Assembly (NCBI RefSeq): GCF_006715055.1
Contig: NZ_VFMN01000001.1
Span: 1,860,001-1,924,000 of the forward strand
Direction of reading: 5' to 3'
Source: Lapillicoccus jejuensis
GTDB lineage: Bacteria > Actinomycetota > Actinomycetes > Actinomycetales > Dermatophilaceae
DNA length: 64,000 bases
Position 1 is the first letter of the stretch, and every line of letters begins with the position of its first letter. The translations under genes and the position numbers were made by a program. Below are positions 8,771 through 15,372 of the stretch, piece after piece. The notes beneath the pieces are model-generated. The model was not told the DNA's origin, made no database searches, and saw only the letters and a program-made list of their open reading frames with translations.

Positions 8771-8782
8771 CGAGCTCCCCTG

Positions 8783-9169
8783 TCAGTGGATGGTCTGGGA
8801 GAGACCCCAGGCCAGGTCGTCGCCGGGGCCACCGGCGGGCTCGAACCAGGCGTCCCGGACGCGCCCGCAGCGGCAGCACTCGCGGCTGACGACCTGGGGG
8901 TCCTCCGGGTTGTCGTGCACCTCGATCTCGCGGTGCAGGTGCAGCCGGCACAGCACCGGCAGGCCGGGGGCGTCGTCCTCGCGCAGGGCGGCGCGCAGGG
9001 CCAGCACCCGGGCGAGGACGCCGACGGCGTAGGGCAGCACCTCGTGCTGCGGCGCCCAGGCGAGGTCGGCGCGCCACTCGTCGAGGTAGCGCTCGCGGAC
9101 CTCGGCGGGCAGCAGCCGGGCCGCGGCGCCGCAGGCGGCCCGACCCAGCAGGTGCGCGGCGGAGGTCAC
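8783..9169 (-). CDS. Uncharacterised 128-residue protein of a PadR operon
   Basis: The N-terminal half holds a motif common in actinobacterial PadR-linked proteins (LLPAEVRERYLDEWRADLAW), followed by helices. The C-terminal half carries a possible metal-binding pair: VLCRLHLHREIEVHD, then ECCRCGRVRD. No membrane segment is convincing. The GTG start overlaps the TGA of the padR gene (GTGA), so the two are probably co-translated. PadR regulators often control the genes they sit with; the function of this protein is unknown. Confidence 0.65.
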   Translation of the reverse strand: MTSAAHLLGRAACGAAARLLPAEVRERYLDEWRADLAWAPQHEVLPYAVGVLARVLALRAALREDDAPGLPVLCRLHLHREIEVHDNPEDPQVVSRECCRCGRVRDAWFEPAGGPGDDLAWGLSQTIH

Positions 9170-9510
9170 GACGCACCCCCGGCCAGGCCGTCGGCGGGGC
9201 GCAGGACGCCGGTCCGGGCGCGGCGCTCGGCGGTCACCCGGGCGATCGCGAGCCGGGTCGACTCCAGGCCGTCCGGCGTGAGCCGGTAGTAGCGGCGGGC
9301 GGGGCGGCGGACCTCGCTCGGGTCGACCTGCTCCCAGCCGCTCTCGAGCCAGCCGCGCGCCTCGAAGCGGGCGAGGATGGGGAAGACGGTGCCGCTCGGC
9401 AGCCCCGTCTCGGACATCACCTGCAGGCCGTAGAGCTCCTGCTGCGGGTCGGTGAGGAACGTGCGCAGGACGTCGACGGTCGTGGCCGTCATCCTCGGGT
9501 CGGTCGCCAT
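9166..9510 (-). CDS. PadR family transcriptional regulator
   Basis: 114 residues, the usual size for a short (subfamily 2) PadR protein. The winged helix is clear: VLRTFLTDPQQELYGLQVMSETGLPSGTVFPILARFEARGWLESGWE, then the wing RRPARRYYRLTPDG, and a C-terminal dimer helix. PadR repressors release DNA on binding small hydrophobic ligands. The start ATG at 9510 is chosen because it matches the family N-terminus. An 18-bp palindrome overlaps it and should be its own operator. It leads a three-gene operon reading to 8369. Confidence 0.88.
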   Translation of the reverse strand: MATDPRMTATTVDVLRTFLTDPQQELYGLQVMSETGLPSGTVFPILARFEARGWLESGWEQVDPSEVRRPARRYYRLTPDGLESTRLAIARVTAERRARTGVLRPADGLAGGAS

Positions 9511-9527
9511 ACGTAGAACTCTACATA
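9510..9527. promoter_or_regulatory. Palindromic operator, probably bound by PadR
   Basis: TACGTAGAACTCTACATA is an imperfect palindrome of the form TAnGTAGA-N2-TCTACnTA. It overlaps the padR start codon and is one of the few AT-rich spots here. Its position fits autorepression. Confidence 0.7.
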
Positions 9528-9561
9528 GGTTGACGGCGTGGTGGAAGGGTGTCGGCGCGAC

Positions 9562-9567
9562 TAGCGT
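9562..9567 (+). promoter_or_regulatory. -10 box (TAGCGT) of a leaderless promoter
   Basis: TAGCGT is 6 bases before the ATG at 9574. Confidence 0.5.
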
Positions 9568-9573
9568 GGCGCC

Positions 9574-10083
9574 ATGTCGACCGACTGGGGCACCGCGCTG
9601 CTCGCCTTCCTCGGCGGTGCGGTCGGGGCGGCTTTGTCCTACCTCGCCGTCGTGCGGGGCGACGCGCTGCGCGAGACCGCGGCCCGCCGCGAGGAGTGGG
9701 GTCGGCGCTTCACCGCGGCGCTGGACGACCTCGGCGACGACAGCGCCCGCCGCCGGCTCCTCGGGCAGACCCTCCTCGAGGAGCTGTCCGGCAGCCCGCT
9801 GGCCACCGACGAGGAGCGGCGGCTCGCCGTCGAGGTCCTCACCCAGGCGGCGGCGACGACGCCCGACGGGCACGACCTGCGCGCCCTCGACGACCACCAG
9901 GTCCAGGCACTGACGGTCGTCCGCGCGGACGACGTGCCCCGGGCCGGCGCCCGGCCCGACGCCGTCGGCGGGACCGGGCTGGTCGTGGTGTCCGCCGAGC
10001 AGGTCGCCGCCGCGCGCGCGGTGTTGCGGCTGGAGCCCTCGGTCGGCTCCGCCGTGGTGCGGGCGGTGGCCGCCGCCGAGTGA
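9574..10083 (+). CDS. Uncharacterised protein with an N-terminal membrane helix
   Basis: 169 residues with no family I recognise. Residues 7-27 form one membrane helix (ALLAFLGGAVGAALSYLAVV). A charged, probably coiled-coil stretch follows (RETAARREEWGRRFTAALDD), and then an alpha/beta domain of about 100 residues. The layout resembles small single-pass proteins seen in actinobacterial genomes. It is divergent from padR, with the PadR palindrome 47 bases before its ATG, so it could fall under the same control. It is convergent with the alpha/beta hydrolase gene, 15 bases apart. Confidence 0.65.
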   Translation: MSTDWGTALLAFLGGAVGAALSYLAVVRGDALRETAARREEWGRRFTAALDDLGDDSARRRLLGQTLLEELSGSPLATDEERRLAVEVLTQAAATTPDGHDLRALDDHQVQALTVVRADDVPRAGARPDAVGGTGLVVVSAEQVAAARAVLRLEPSVGSAVVRAVAAAE

Positions 10084-10098
10084 GCGGGGCCGCCGGGG

Positions 10099-10980
10099 TC
10101 AGCCGCCGCTCGACACCGGGACCAGCAGGTCCGCGATCGCGGCGGTGACCTCGCCCGTGGCCTCGTAGGGGAGCATGTGACCGGCTCCGTCGAGCACCTC
10201 CAGCCGGGCGTGCGGCAGGGCGGCGACGAGGGCGCGGGCGTGGCGCTCGGGGGTGAGCCGGTCCCGGGTGCCGACGAGCACGGTGACGGGCACGTCGGCG
10301 AGGACGGCCAGTGACGCCACCTCGTCGTGGGCCATCAGCGCGCCGTAGAACCCGCCGAAGGACGCCAGCCGGGTCGCCGCGACCTGGTCGCGGGTGGCCG
10401 CGACCGCGCCCGGGTCGGCGTGCTCGCCGAAGAGCAGCGCCCGCTGCCCCTGCAGCGTGATGGTCCGCCCGAGCGGGACGGCAGGGGCGTGCGCCGCGAG
10501 CCGGGCGCCCCACCGCTGGGCGGGTCGGGTCCCCTCGGCCAGCCCACCGGCCGACGTCGCGACGAGCGCGACCCCGCGCACCCGGCGCGTGACGAGGCCG
10601 GGGTCGCGGCCGGCGAGGGCCATGACGGTCATCCCGCCCATCGAGTGCCCGGCGAGCACGAGCGGGCCCTCCGGGGCGGTGGCGTCCACCACGGTGCGCA
10701 GGTCGGCCGCCAGCCGCCGGACGGACACCCCACGGGGTCGCCGACGTCCCCGCGCGAGGGTCGAGCGGCCGTGCCCGCGCTGGTCCCAGGTGACGACGCG
10801 CAGCCCGGGCCGGCCGGCGAGCCCGGCGACGACGGGGTCCCAGGTGCGGTGGCTGAGCGTCCACCCGTGCGCGAGGACGAGGGTGGTCACCTCGTCGTCG
10901 GGGCCGTCCGCCGGGTCGTGCACCTGGACGGCCAGCAGGGCGCCGTCGTCGGCGAGGACGGTCAGCTCACGCGCGCTCAC
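10099..10980 (-). CDS. Alpha/beta hydrolase
   Basis: 293 residues. The fold is marked by an oxyanion strand with HG (LVLAHGWTLSHRTWDPV), the nucleophile elbow AGHSMGGMT near residue 118, an acid in VLVGTRDRLTP and the catalytic His in LDGAGHMLPYE. There is no signal peptide. The family includes esterases, lactonases and haloalkane-type enzymes, and the substrate cannot be inferred. The GTG start lies 6 bases after a minus-strand TAGCAT box. Confidence 0.88.
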   Translation of the reverse strand: MSARELTVLADDGALLAVQVHDPADGPDDEVTTLVLAHGWTLSHRTWDPVVAGLAGRPGLRVVTWDQRGHGRSTLARGRRRPRGVSVRRLAADLRTVVDATAPEGPLVLAGHSMGGMTVMALAGRDPGLVTRRVRGVALVATSAGGLAEGTRPAQRWGARLAAHAPAVPLGRTITLQGQRALLFGEHADPGAVAATRDQVAATRLASFGGFYGALMAHDEVASLAVLADVPVTVLVGTRDRLTPERHARALVAALPHARLEVLDGAGHMLPYEATGEVTAAIADLLVPVSSGG

Positions 10981-10986
10981 GCCGCG

Positions 10987-10992
10987 ATGCTA
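10987..10992 (-). promoter_or_regulatory. -10 box (TAGCAT) of a leaderless promoter, minus strand
   Basis: On the minus strand TAGCAT ends 6 bases before the GTG whose first base is 10980. Confidence 0.5.
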
Positions 10993-11015
10993 CCGAGAGT
11001 AGGGAAGCGTCCGCG

Positions 11016-11819
11016 TCACGACGGGTCGGTGACCTGCACCACGACCGGCGCGTGGTCGCTCGTGCCCGCCGCGGCCCGCTCGGCGACGTCGACGGCGGCC
11101 CCCTCGACCCGCGCCGCGACCGCGGGCGAGCCGAGCAGGAAGTCGATCCGCAGCCCCTGCCGCTTGACGAACCGCTCGTGCAGGTGCTCCCAGAACGTCC
11201 AGCCCCCCGGGCCCGGCGTGTGCGGCCGGGCCAGGTCGACCAGCCCGACCTCGAGCAGCGCCGCGACGGCGGCGCGCTCCGGGGGCGAGAAGTGCGTGCG
11301 GGTCGACCAGAAGTCGACGCTCCACACGTCCTCCTCCTGCGGGGCGACGTTGAAGTCGCCGGCCAGCACCAGCGGCAGCCCCGGGTCGGCCGCGAGCCAG
11401 CCGGCGCTCGCCGCCCGCAGGGCCTCGAGCCAGGCCAGCTTGTACTCCCAGTGCGGATGCCGCAGCCGGCGCCCGTTCGGCGCGTAGAGCGACCACACCC
11501 GCACGCCCCCGCAGGTGGCGCCGACCGCGCGCGGCTCCGACCGGCCGTCGTACGGCGGCTCGTCCGGCAGCCCCCGCTCGACGTCCTCGAGCCCGACGCG
11601 CGAGGCGATCGCGACGCCGGCGTACCCGCCCGTGCCGTGGTGCGCGACGTCGTACCCGAGGGCGGCCAGACGCCGCTCGAGCCCGGCGAGGGCGGGGTCG
11701 TGCGTGCTGAGCTTGGTCTCCTGCAGCGCGACGACGTCCGGCTGCACCCGCTCGAGCCACGGCTCCAGCCGCGGCATCCGCGAGCGCAGGGAGTTGACGT
11801 TCCACGTCGCCAGCCGCAC
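11016..11819 (-). CDS. xth: Exodeoxyribonuclease III, copy 1
   Basis: 267 residues of the Mg-dependent EEP nuclease fold, with motifs in order: VRLATWNVNSLRSR, VVALQETKLS (metal-binding Glu), WSLYAPNGR, LVLAGDFNVAP (catalytic Asp/Asn), RIDFLLGS and TSDHAPVVV (catalytic His). The enzyme removes nucleotides 3' to 5' and cuts at abasic sites in repair. The GTG start is supported by a minus-strand TAAGGT box 7 bases upstream. It is divergent from the SDR gene with only 24 bases between starts. A paralogue with the same motifs lies at 37580-38362. Confidence 0.9.
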   Translation of the reverse strand: MRLATWNVNSLRSRMPRLEPWLERVQPDVVALQETKLSTHDPALAGLERRLAALGYDVAHHGTGGYAGVAIASRVGLEDVERGLPDEPPYDGRSEPRAVGATCGGVRVWSLYAPNGRRLRHPHWEYKLAWLEALRAASAGWLAADPGLPLVLAGDFNVAPQEEDVWSVDFWSTRTHFSPPERAAVAALLEVGLVDLARPHTPGPGGWTFWEHLHERFVKRQGLRIDFLLGSPAVAARVEGAAVDVAERAAAGTSDHAPVVVQVTDPS

Positions 11820-11826
11820 GCGGGCC

Positions 11827-11836
11827 ACCTTAGGGT
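11827..11836. promoter_or_regulatory. Overlapping divergent -10 boxes of xth and the SDR gene
   Basis: ACCTTAGGGT contains TAAGGT on the minus strand (11827-11832, for the GTG at 11819) and TAGGGT on the plus strand (11831-11836, for the ATG at 11844). The two boxes share two bases, so polymerase can hardly occupy both at once. Confidence 0.55.
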
Positions 11837-11843
11837 GGAGCGC

Positions 11844-12626
11844 ATGTCCTGGGTCCTCGTCACCGGCGCGACCGCCGGCATCGGAGCGCAGTTCGCGGGG
11901 GTCCTGGCCGAGAAGGGCCACGACGTCGTCCTCGTCGCGCGCGACCGCGCACGGCTGGAGAACGTCTCGGACGACCTGCGGCGCACGTACGGCGTCGCGA
12001 CGGAGATCCTCGTCGCGGACCTCGCCGACCGGGCCCAGGTGGGCAAGGTCGCCGAGCGCCTCGCCGACGAGGCCGAGCCGATCGACCTGCTCGTCAACAA
12101 CGCGGGCTTCGGCATGTCGCGCTCGTTCCTGCGCAACCCCGTCGAGCAGGAGGAGGAGCTGATCGACGTGCTGTGCCGGGCCGTCCTCGTCCTCTCCCAC
12201 GCCGCGGCCACGGCGATGCGCGCCCGTGGCCGCGGGGCGATCGTCAACGTCTCCTCCGTCGCCGGCTTCGCCGCGATGGGGACCTACTCGGCGGCCAAGT
12301 CGTGGGTGACGGTGTTCTCCGAGTCGCTCGGGACCGAGCTGGCCGGCACCGGGGTGACCGTCACGGCGCTCTGCCCCGGCTTCGTGCGCACCGAGTTCCA
12401 CGAGCGCGCGGGCATCGACATGGGCGCGCTGCCCGGCCCGATGTGGCTCGACGCGCGGCGCCTGGTGGTCGACGCCCTCGACGACGTCGCCCGTGGCCGG
12501 CTGGTGTCGGTCCCGGGCCGGTCGTACCGCCTCCTGGTCGCCGCGATGCGCCTCGTCCCGCGGTCCGTGGTCCGTCGAGGTTCGAGATCCGTGCAGAAGC
12601 GGCGCAACCACGAACGGAATTCGTAG
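11844..12626 (+). CDS. Short-chain dehydrogenase/reductase
   Basis: 260 residues, classical SDR. The cofactor motif VTGATAGIG (TGxxxGxG) is at about 6-14, with NNAG at 88 and the catalytic Ser (VNVSSVAGF). The Tyr-Lys pair (TYSAAK) is intact, and PGFVRTEFH follows. The basic residue after the second strand (LVARDRARL) suggests NADP(H). The C-terminus is basic (RRGSRSVQKRRNHERNS). The substrate is unknown. The start is the ATG 7 bases after TAGGGT; longer in-frame extensions upstream lie in xth and are rejected. Confidence 0.88.
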   Translation: MSWVLVTGATAGIGAQFAGVLAEKGHDVVLVARDRARLENVSDDLRRTYGVATEILVADLADRAQVGKVAERLADEAEPIDLLVNNAGFGMSRSFLRNPVEQEEELIDVLCRAVLVLSHAAATAMRARGRGAIVNVSSVAGFAAMGTYSAAKSWVTVFSESLGTELAGTGVTVTALCPGFVRTEFHERAGIDMGALPGPMWLDARRLVVDALDDVARGRLVSVPGRSYRLLVAAMRLVPRSVVRRGSRSVQKRRNHERNS

Positions 12627-12688
12627 CACCACCCCGGACTAGTCCCGGAAACCGCGAAAGATAGTCCTAACGGGTGAAGGTAAAGGGC

Positions 12689-12717
12689 TGGTCAAGAAAC
12701 CGTCAGGTGCGTACATT
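12689..12717 (+). promoter_or_regulatory. Promoter candidate for the Trp-rich small ORF
   Basis: TGGTCA (12689-12694), a 17-base spacer and TACATT (12712-12717) lie in one of the most AT-rich stretches of the window. A perfect palindrome GGACTAGTCC (12636-12645) lies upstream. Confidence 0.45.
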
Positions 12718-12779
12718 TGAGGCACACCGGTCGTCACGGCCGGAACCGCCCGACCCACCCGACGCACAGGAGGACCGCG

Positions 12780-12944
12780 ATGACCGTCTCCATCGCTCCC
12801 CGCCCGGCACGCGCTGCCGGCGGGTGGCAGCCGACGGACGCCCCGCTGGTCCCCGGCTGGTGGTGGGTGGCGGTCGCCGCCTGGGGGATCCCCGAGCCGC
12901 GACCGACCTCGTCCCCGGATCCGCAGGAGACGCCGACGAGGTGA
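12780..12944 (+). CDS. 54-residue Trp-rich small protein or leader peptide
   Basis: The small ORF has a near-perfect Shine-Dalgarno (AGGAGG, about 6 bases before ATG) and its own AT-rich promoter region, so it is probably translated. The centre of the peptide is PGWWWVAVAAWGIPEP, with five Trp in 54 residues; the tail is Pro/Thr/Ser-rich. I recognise no family. About 15 bases on, a dense array of RNA hairpins begins and ends in a strong hairpin at 13235-13273. A run of Trp codons before RNA hairpins recalls attenuation leaders such as trpL, but the peptide is long and no trp gene follows. A small membrane-active or regulatory peptide is an alternative. Confidence 0.6.
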   Translation: MTVSIAPRPARAAGGWQPTDAPLVPGWWWVAVAAWGIPEPRPTSSPDPQETPTR

Positions 12945-13234
12945 GGCGGGTCGGACCTCGCTGGGGAGCAGGGGATCCGACCGCCGGGAGGCGCCCGTGG
13001 GGGGCGTCGTTCCGAACCCGCTCGACGCGGGGAGCAGGACCGGGCTGGGGAGCCCGGAGCACGGACCCGGCTGGGGAGCCGGTGCCGCGCACCCGACCTC
13101 GGTCGGGAGGCATCCGGCTGGGGAGCCGGACACGCAGGACCCGACCACCAGGTCGGTGGCTCGAGCCCGGTGGGGACCGGGGAGCAGGATCCGACGACGC
13201 GCCGGGTCGCTGCTCGACTCGAGGACACACGGAT
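12945..13234 (+). ncRNA. Array of small hairpins, most with GGGG loops: structured-RNA candidate
   Basis: This non-coding stretch holds stems closed by identical GGGG loops: CCGGGCT/AGCCCGG (13040-13057), CCGGCT/AGCCGG (13067-13082), TCCGGCT/AGCCGGA (13113-13130) and CCCGGT/ACCGGG (13166-13181), plus a minimal GCT/AGC form at 12960-12969. The stems differ but stay paired. Between them are CCCGACC/GGTCGGG (13092-13107) and CCGACC/GGTCGG (13141-13156). Read on the minus strand the loops are CCCC, recalling actinobacterial 6C RNAs, but the promoter and small ORF favour the plus strand. It is either a 3' region of the small-ORF transcript or a separate RNA. Confidence 0.5.
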
Positions 13235-13273
13235 GAGGCGCGGGTCACCCGCTGGGGTGGTGACCCGCGCCTC
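13235..13273. terminator. Strong hairpin ending the structured region
   Basis: Perfect 15-bp arms (13235-13249 and 13259-13273) flank a 9-base loop that again contains GGGG. There is no T run, as is usual in GC-rich actinomycetes. It lies 44 bases before the comB-like gene. Confidence 0.7.
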
Positions 13274-13316
13274 GTCATGTCCGGGGCCGGCGGCGCACCG
13301 TCGGCATGATGGGGGC

Positions 13317-14075
13317 GTGCCCGCCCCGTCCGCACGCGCCCGGGTCCGCCTCGAGTGGGGACCCGTCGGCGCCGCCGCGCTGCTGCGCGAGCTCGACCCC
13401 GCCGGGGCCCTCGCCGTCGTCGTCGACGTGCTGAGCTTCACGACCACCCTCACCGTCGCCGCCGACCGCGGCGTCGTCGTCCACCCGCACCCGTGGCACG
13501 AGGACGCCCACGAGCGGGCCCGCGCCCTCGGCGCCACCCTCGCGGTCGGCCGACGGGCGGCCGGTCCGGGCGAGGTCAGCCTCTCGCCGCGCACCGTGCG
13601 CGACGCCGTGGGGCTCGAGCGGCTCGTCCTGCCCTCGCCGAACGGCGCGTCCATCGCGCACGCCCTCGCCGCCACCGGGGCGACCGTCCTCGCCGCGAGC
13701 CTGCGCAACCGGGCCGCGGTCGCCGCGCACCTGCGGGCCCGGCTCGCCGCCGACGAGCGCGCGGTCGTCGTGCTCGTCGCCGCCGGCGAGCGGTGGCCCG
13801 ACGGGTCGCTGCGCCCCGCGGTCGAGGACCTGTGGGGGGCGGGTGGCGTCGCTGCCGGGCTCGAGGAGGCGACGCTCGACGAGGAGTCGCGGGCCGCGAG
13901 GGCGTCGTACGCCGTCGTGGCCCCGCGGATCGGCGACGCGCTGCTCGCCTGCACGAGCGGGCGCGAGCTGGTCGACGGCGGGTTCGACGGCGACGTGCTC
14001 GTCGCCGCCGAGCTGGACGCGAGCCGGGTCGTCCCGGTGCTCGGGGCCGACGGCGCGTTCCGGCCCGCGCACTAG
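13317..14075 (+). CDS. 2-phosphosulfolactate phosphatase-like protein (ComB family)
   Basis: 252 residues matching the ComB fold: VVVDVLSFTTTLTVAADRG (metal-binding Asp), the ERLVLPSPNGASIA loop, VLAASLRNRAAVA, a C-terminal ASYAVVAPRIGDALLACTSGRELV and the final DVLVAAELD. ComB hydrolyses 2-phosphosulfolactate in archaeal coenzyme M synthesis. Actinomycetes lack that pathway, so the substrate here is probably different. The GTG start is 6 bases after CATGAT, a variant of the leaderless box. It is followed closely by pyrE (10 bases). Confidence 0.8.
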   Translation: MPAPSARARVRLEWGPVGAAALLRELDPAGALAVVVDVLSFTTTLTVAADRGVVVHPHPWHEDAHERARALGATLAVGRRAAGPGEVSLSPRTVRDAVGLERLVLPSPNGASIAHALAATGATVLAASLRNRAAVAAHLRARLAADERAVVVLVAAGERWPDGSLRPAVEDLWGAGGVAAGLEEATLDEESRAARASYAVVAPRIGDALLACTSGRELVDGGFDGDVLVAAELDASRVVPVLGADGAFRPAH

Positions 14076-14078
14076 GCT
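14073..14078 (+). promoter_or_regulatory. -10 box (TAGGCT) of a leaderless promoter
   Basis: TAGGCT overlaps the stop of the comB-like gene and is 7 bases before the GTG of pyrE at 14086. Confidence 0.5.
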
Positions 14079-14085
14079 GCCGACC

Positions 14086-14640
14086 GTGAGCGACGTGAAC
14101 CAGGACCGCGCCCGGCTGCTCGAGGTCATCAGGGAGAAGGCGATCGTCCACGGGCGCGTCACCCTCTCCTCCGGCAAGGAGGCCGACTACTACGTCGACC
14201 TGCGCCGGATCACCCTCGACGGCGAGGCCGCCCCGCTCGTCGGGCGGGTGCTGCGCGACCTCACGGCCGACCTCGGGTACGACGCCGTCGGTGGCCTCAC
14301 CCTCGGCGCCGACCCCGTCGCCACGTCGATGCTCCACGCGGCGGCCGCCGCGGGCGAGCGGCTCGACGCCTTCGTCGTGCGCAAGCAGGGCAAGGCTCAC
14401 GGGCTCCAGCAGCGCATCGAGGGCCCGTCGGTCGCGGGGCGGCGCGTGCTCGTCGTCGAGGACACGACGACCACCGGCGCCTCGCCCCTCGACGCCGTGG
14501 CCGCGTGCCGCGAGGCCGGCGCCGAGGTCGTCGCGGTCGCGACGATCGCCGACCGCGACACCGGGGCGGGCGAGAAGATCCAGGCCGAGGGCGTGCCCTA
14601 CCGCTTCGCCTTCACGCTGCAGGACCTCGGGCTCGCCTAG
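14086..14640 (+). CDS. pyrE: Orotate phosphoribosyltransferase
   Basis: 184 residues. The PRPP-binding motif VLVVEDTTTTGAS is near residue 122, and the flexible loop region VVRKQGKAHGLQQRIEG and the N-terminal LSSGKEADYYVDLRR are typical of PyrE. The enzyme joins orotate to PRPP to give OMP, the fifth step of pyrimidine synthesis. The length is normal. The GTG start follows a TAGGCT box located over the previous stop codon. No other pyr gene is nearby. Confidence 0.93.
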   Translation: MSDVNQDRARLLEVIREKAIVHGRVTLSSGKEADYYVDLRRITLDGEAAPLVGRVLRDLTADLGYDAVGGLTLGADPVATSMLHAAAAAGERLDAFVVRKQGKAHGLQQRIEGPSVAGRRVLVVEDTTTTGASPLDAVAACREAGAEVVAVATIADRDTGAGEKIQAEGVPYRFAFTLQDLGLA

Positions 14641-14687
14641 GCTGCCTCACCACCTCGTTCGCCGTCCGGAGAAGGGGGACTCCTCGC

Positions 14688-15359
14688 ATGATGATGGGAA
14701 TGGGCATGGTCGTCGGGTTGGTCGTCCTGGTCGTCGTCGTCCTCGCCGTCGTGGCGCTCGTCGGGATGTACAACGGGCTCGTCCGGCTGCGCAACCGGGT
14801 CCAGGAGGCGTGGGCCCAGGTCGACGTCGAGCTCAAGCGCCGCCACGACCTCATCGGCAACCTCGTCGAGACGGTCAAGGGGTACGCCGCCCACGAGGCC
14901 GGCACGCTGCAGGCGGTCACCGCGGCCCGCACCGCGGCGATGACCCCCGGGCAGAGCCCGGCGCAGGCCGCCGAGTCCGAGGCGGCGCTGAGCCAGGCCC
15001 TGGTCCGGCTCAACGCGGTCTCCGAGGCCTACCCCGACCTCAAGGCCAACCAGGGCTTCCTCGCGCTGCAGACCGAGCTGTCCTCGACGGAGGACCGGAT
15101 CGCCAGCGCCCGGCGCTACTACAACGCCACCGTGCGCGAGCTCAACACCAAGGTCGACACCATCCCCACGAGCTTCCTCGCCGGCCCGGCCGGGGTGAGC
15201 CGGATGGAGTACTTCGAGGCCGAGGGCCTGGAGCGGCAGGCCCCGCAGGTCAGCTTCGGGAGCTCGAGCGGCGGGTACGGCGCCGTGCCGCCACCGGCGG
15301 CCCCGCCGTCGGTGGGGTCCGGCCCGCAGGACGCGCCGCCCACCTCCCCGCAGGCCTGA
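14688..15359 (+). CDS. LemA family protein
   Basis: 223 residues. An N-terminal membrane helix (VVGLVVLVVVVLAVVALVGM) is followed by the LemA four-helix body: YNGLVRLRNRVQEAWAQVDVELKRRHDLIGNLVETVKGYAAHE, then ARRYYNATVRELNTKVDTIP. The tail is Pro/Ser-rich and disordered. LemA proteins are widespread membrane proteins of unclear role with the bulk of the chain on one face of the membrane. GGAGAAGGGGG precedes the ATG. It is followed 13 bases later by the flippase gene; co-transcription is likely, but a functional link is not established. Confidence 0.9.
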   Translation: MMMGMGMVVGLVVLVVVVLAVVALVGMYNGLVRLRNRVQEAWAQVDVELKRRHDLIGNLVETVKGYAAHEAGTLQAVTAARTAAMTPGQSPAQAAESEAALSQALVRLNAVSEAYPDLKANQGFLALQTELSSTEDRIASARRYYNATVRELNTKVDTIPTSFLAGPAGVSRMEYFEAEGLERQAPQVSFGSSSGGYGAVPPPAAPPSVGSGPQDAPPTSPQA

Positions 15360-15372
15360 GCCGGGCCGCCGG

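Noticed and set aside
12960-13181. 6C RNA on the minus strand
   Set aside because: Loops have four C rather than six or more, there are at least four such hairpins, and no minus-strand promoter was seen near 13275-13320.
12945-13234. CRISPR array
   Set aside because: Repeated GGGGAGC words lack constant length and spacing, and no cas genes are present.
12780-13273. Ordinary trp attenuator
   Set aside because: The leader peptide is unusually long, no trp gene follows, and several hairpins exist instead of the usual mutually exclusive pair. Kept only as an analogy.
13843-14085. Longer N-terminus for PyrE and similar extensions for xth, SDR, LemA and the ROK protein
   Set aside because: The upstream in-frame stretches lie inside other genes or before clear promoter boxes, and do not match the families.
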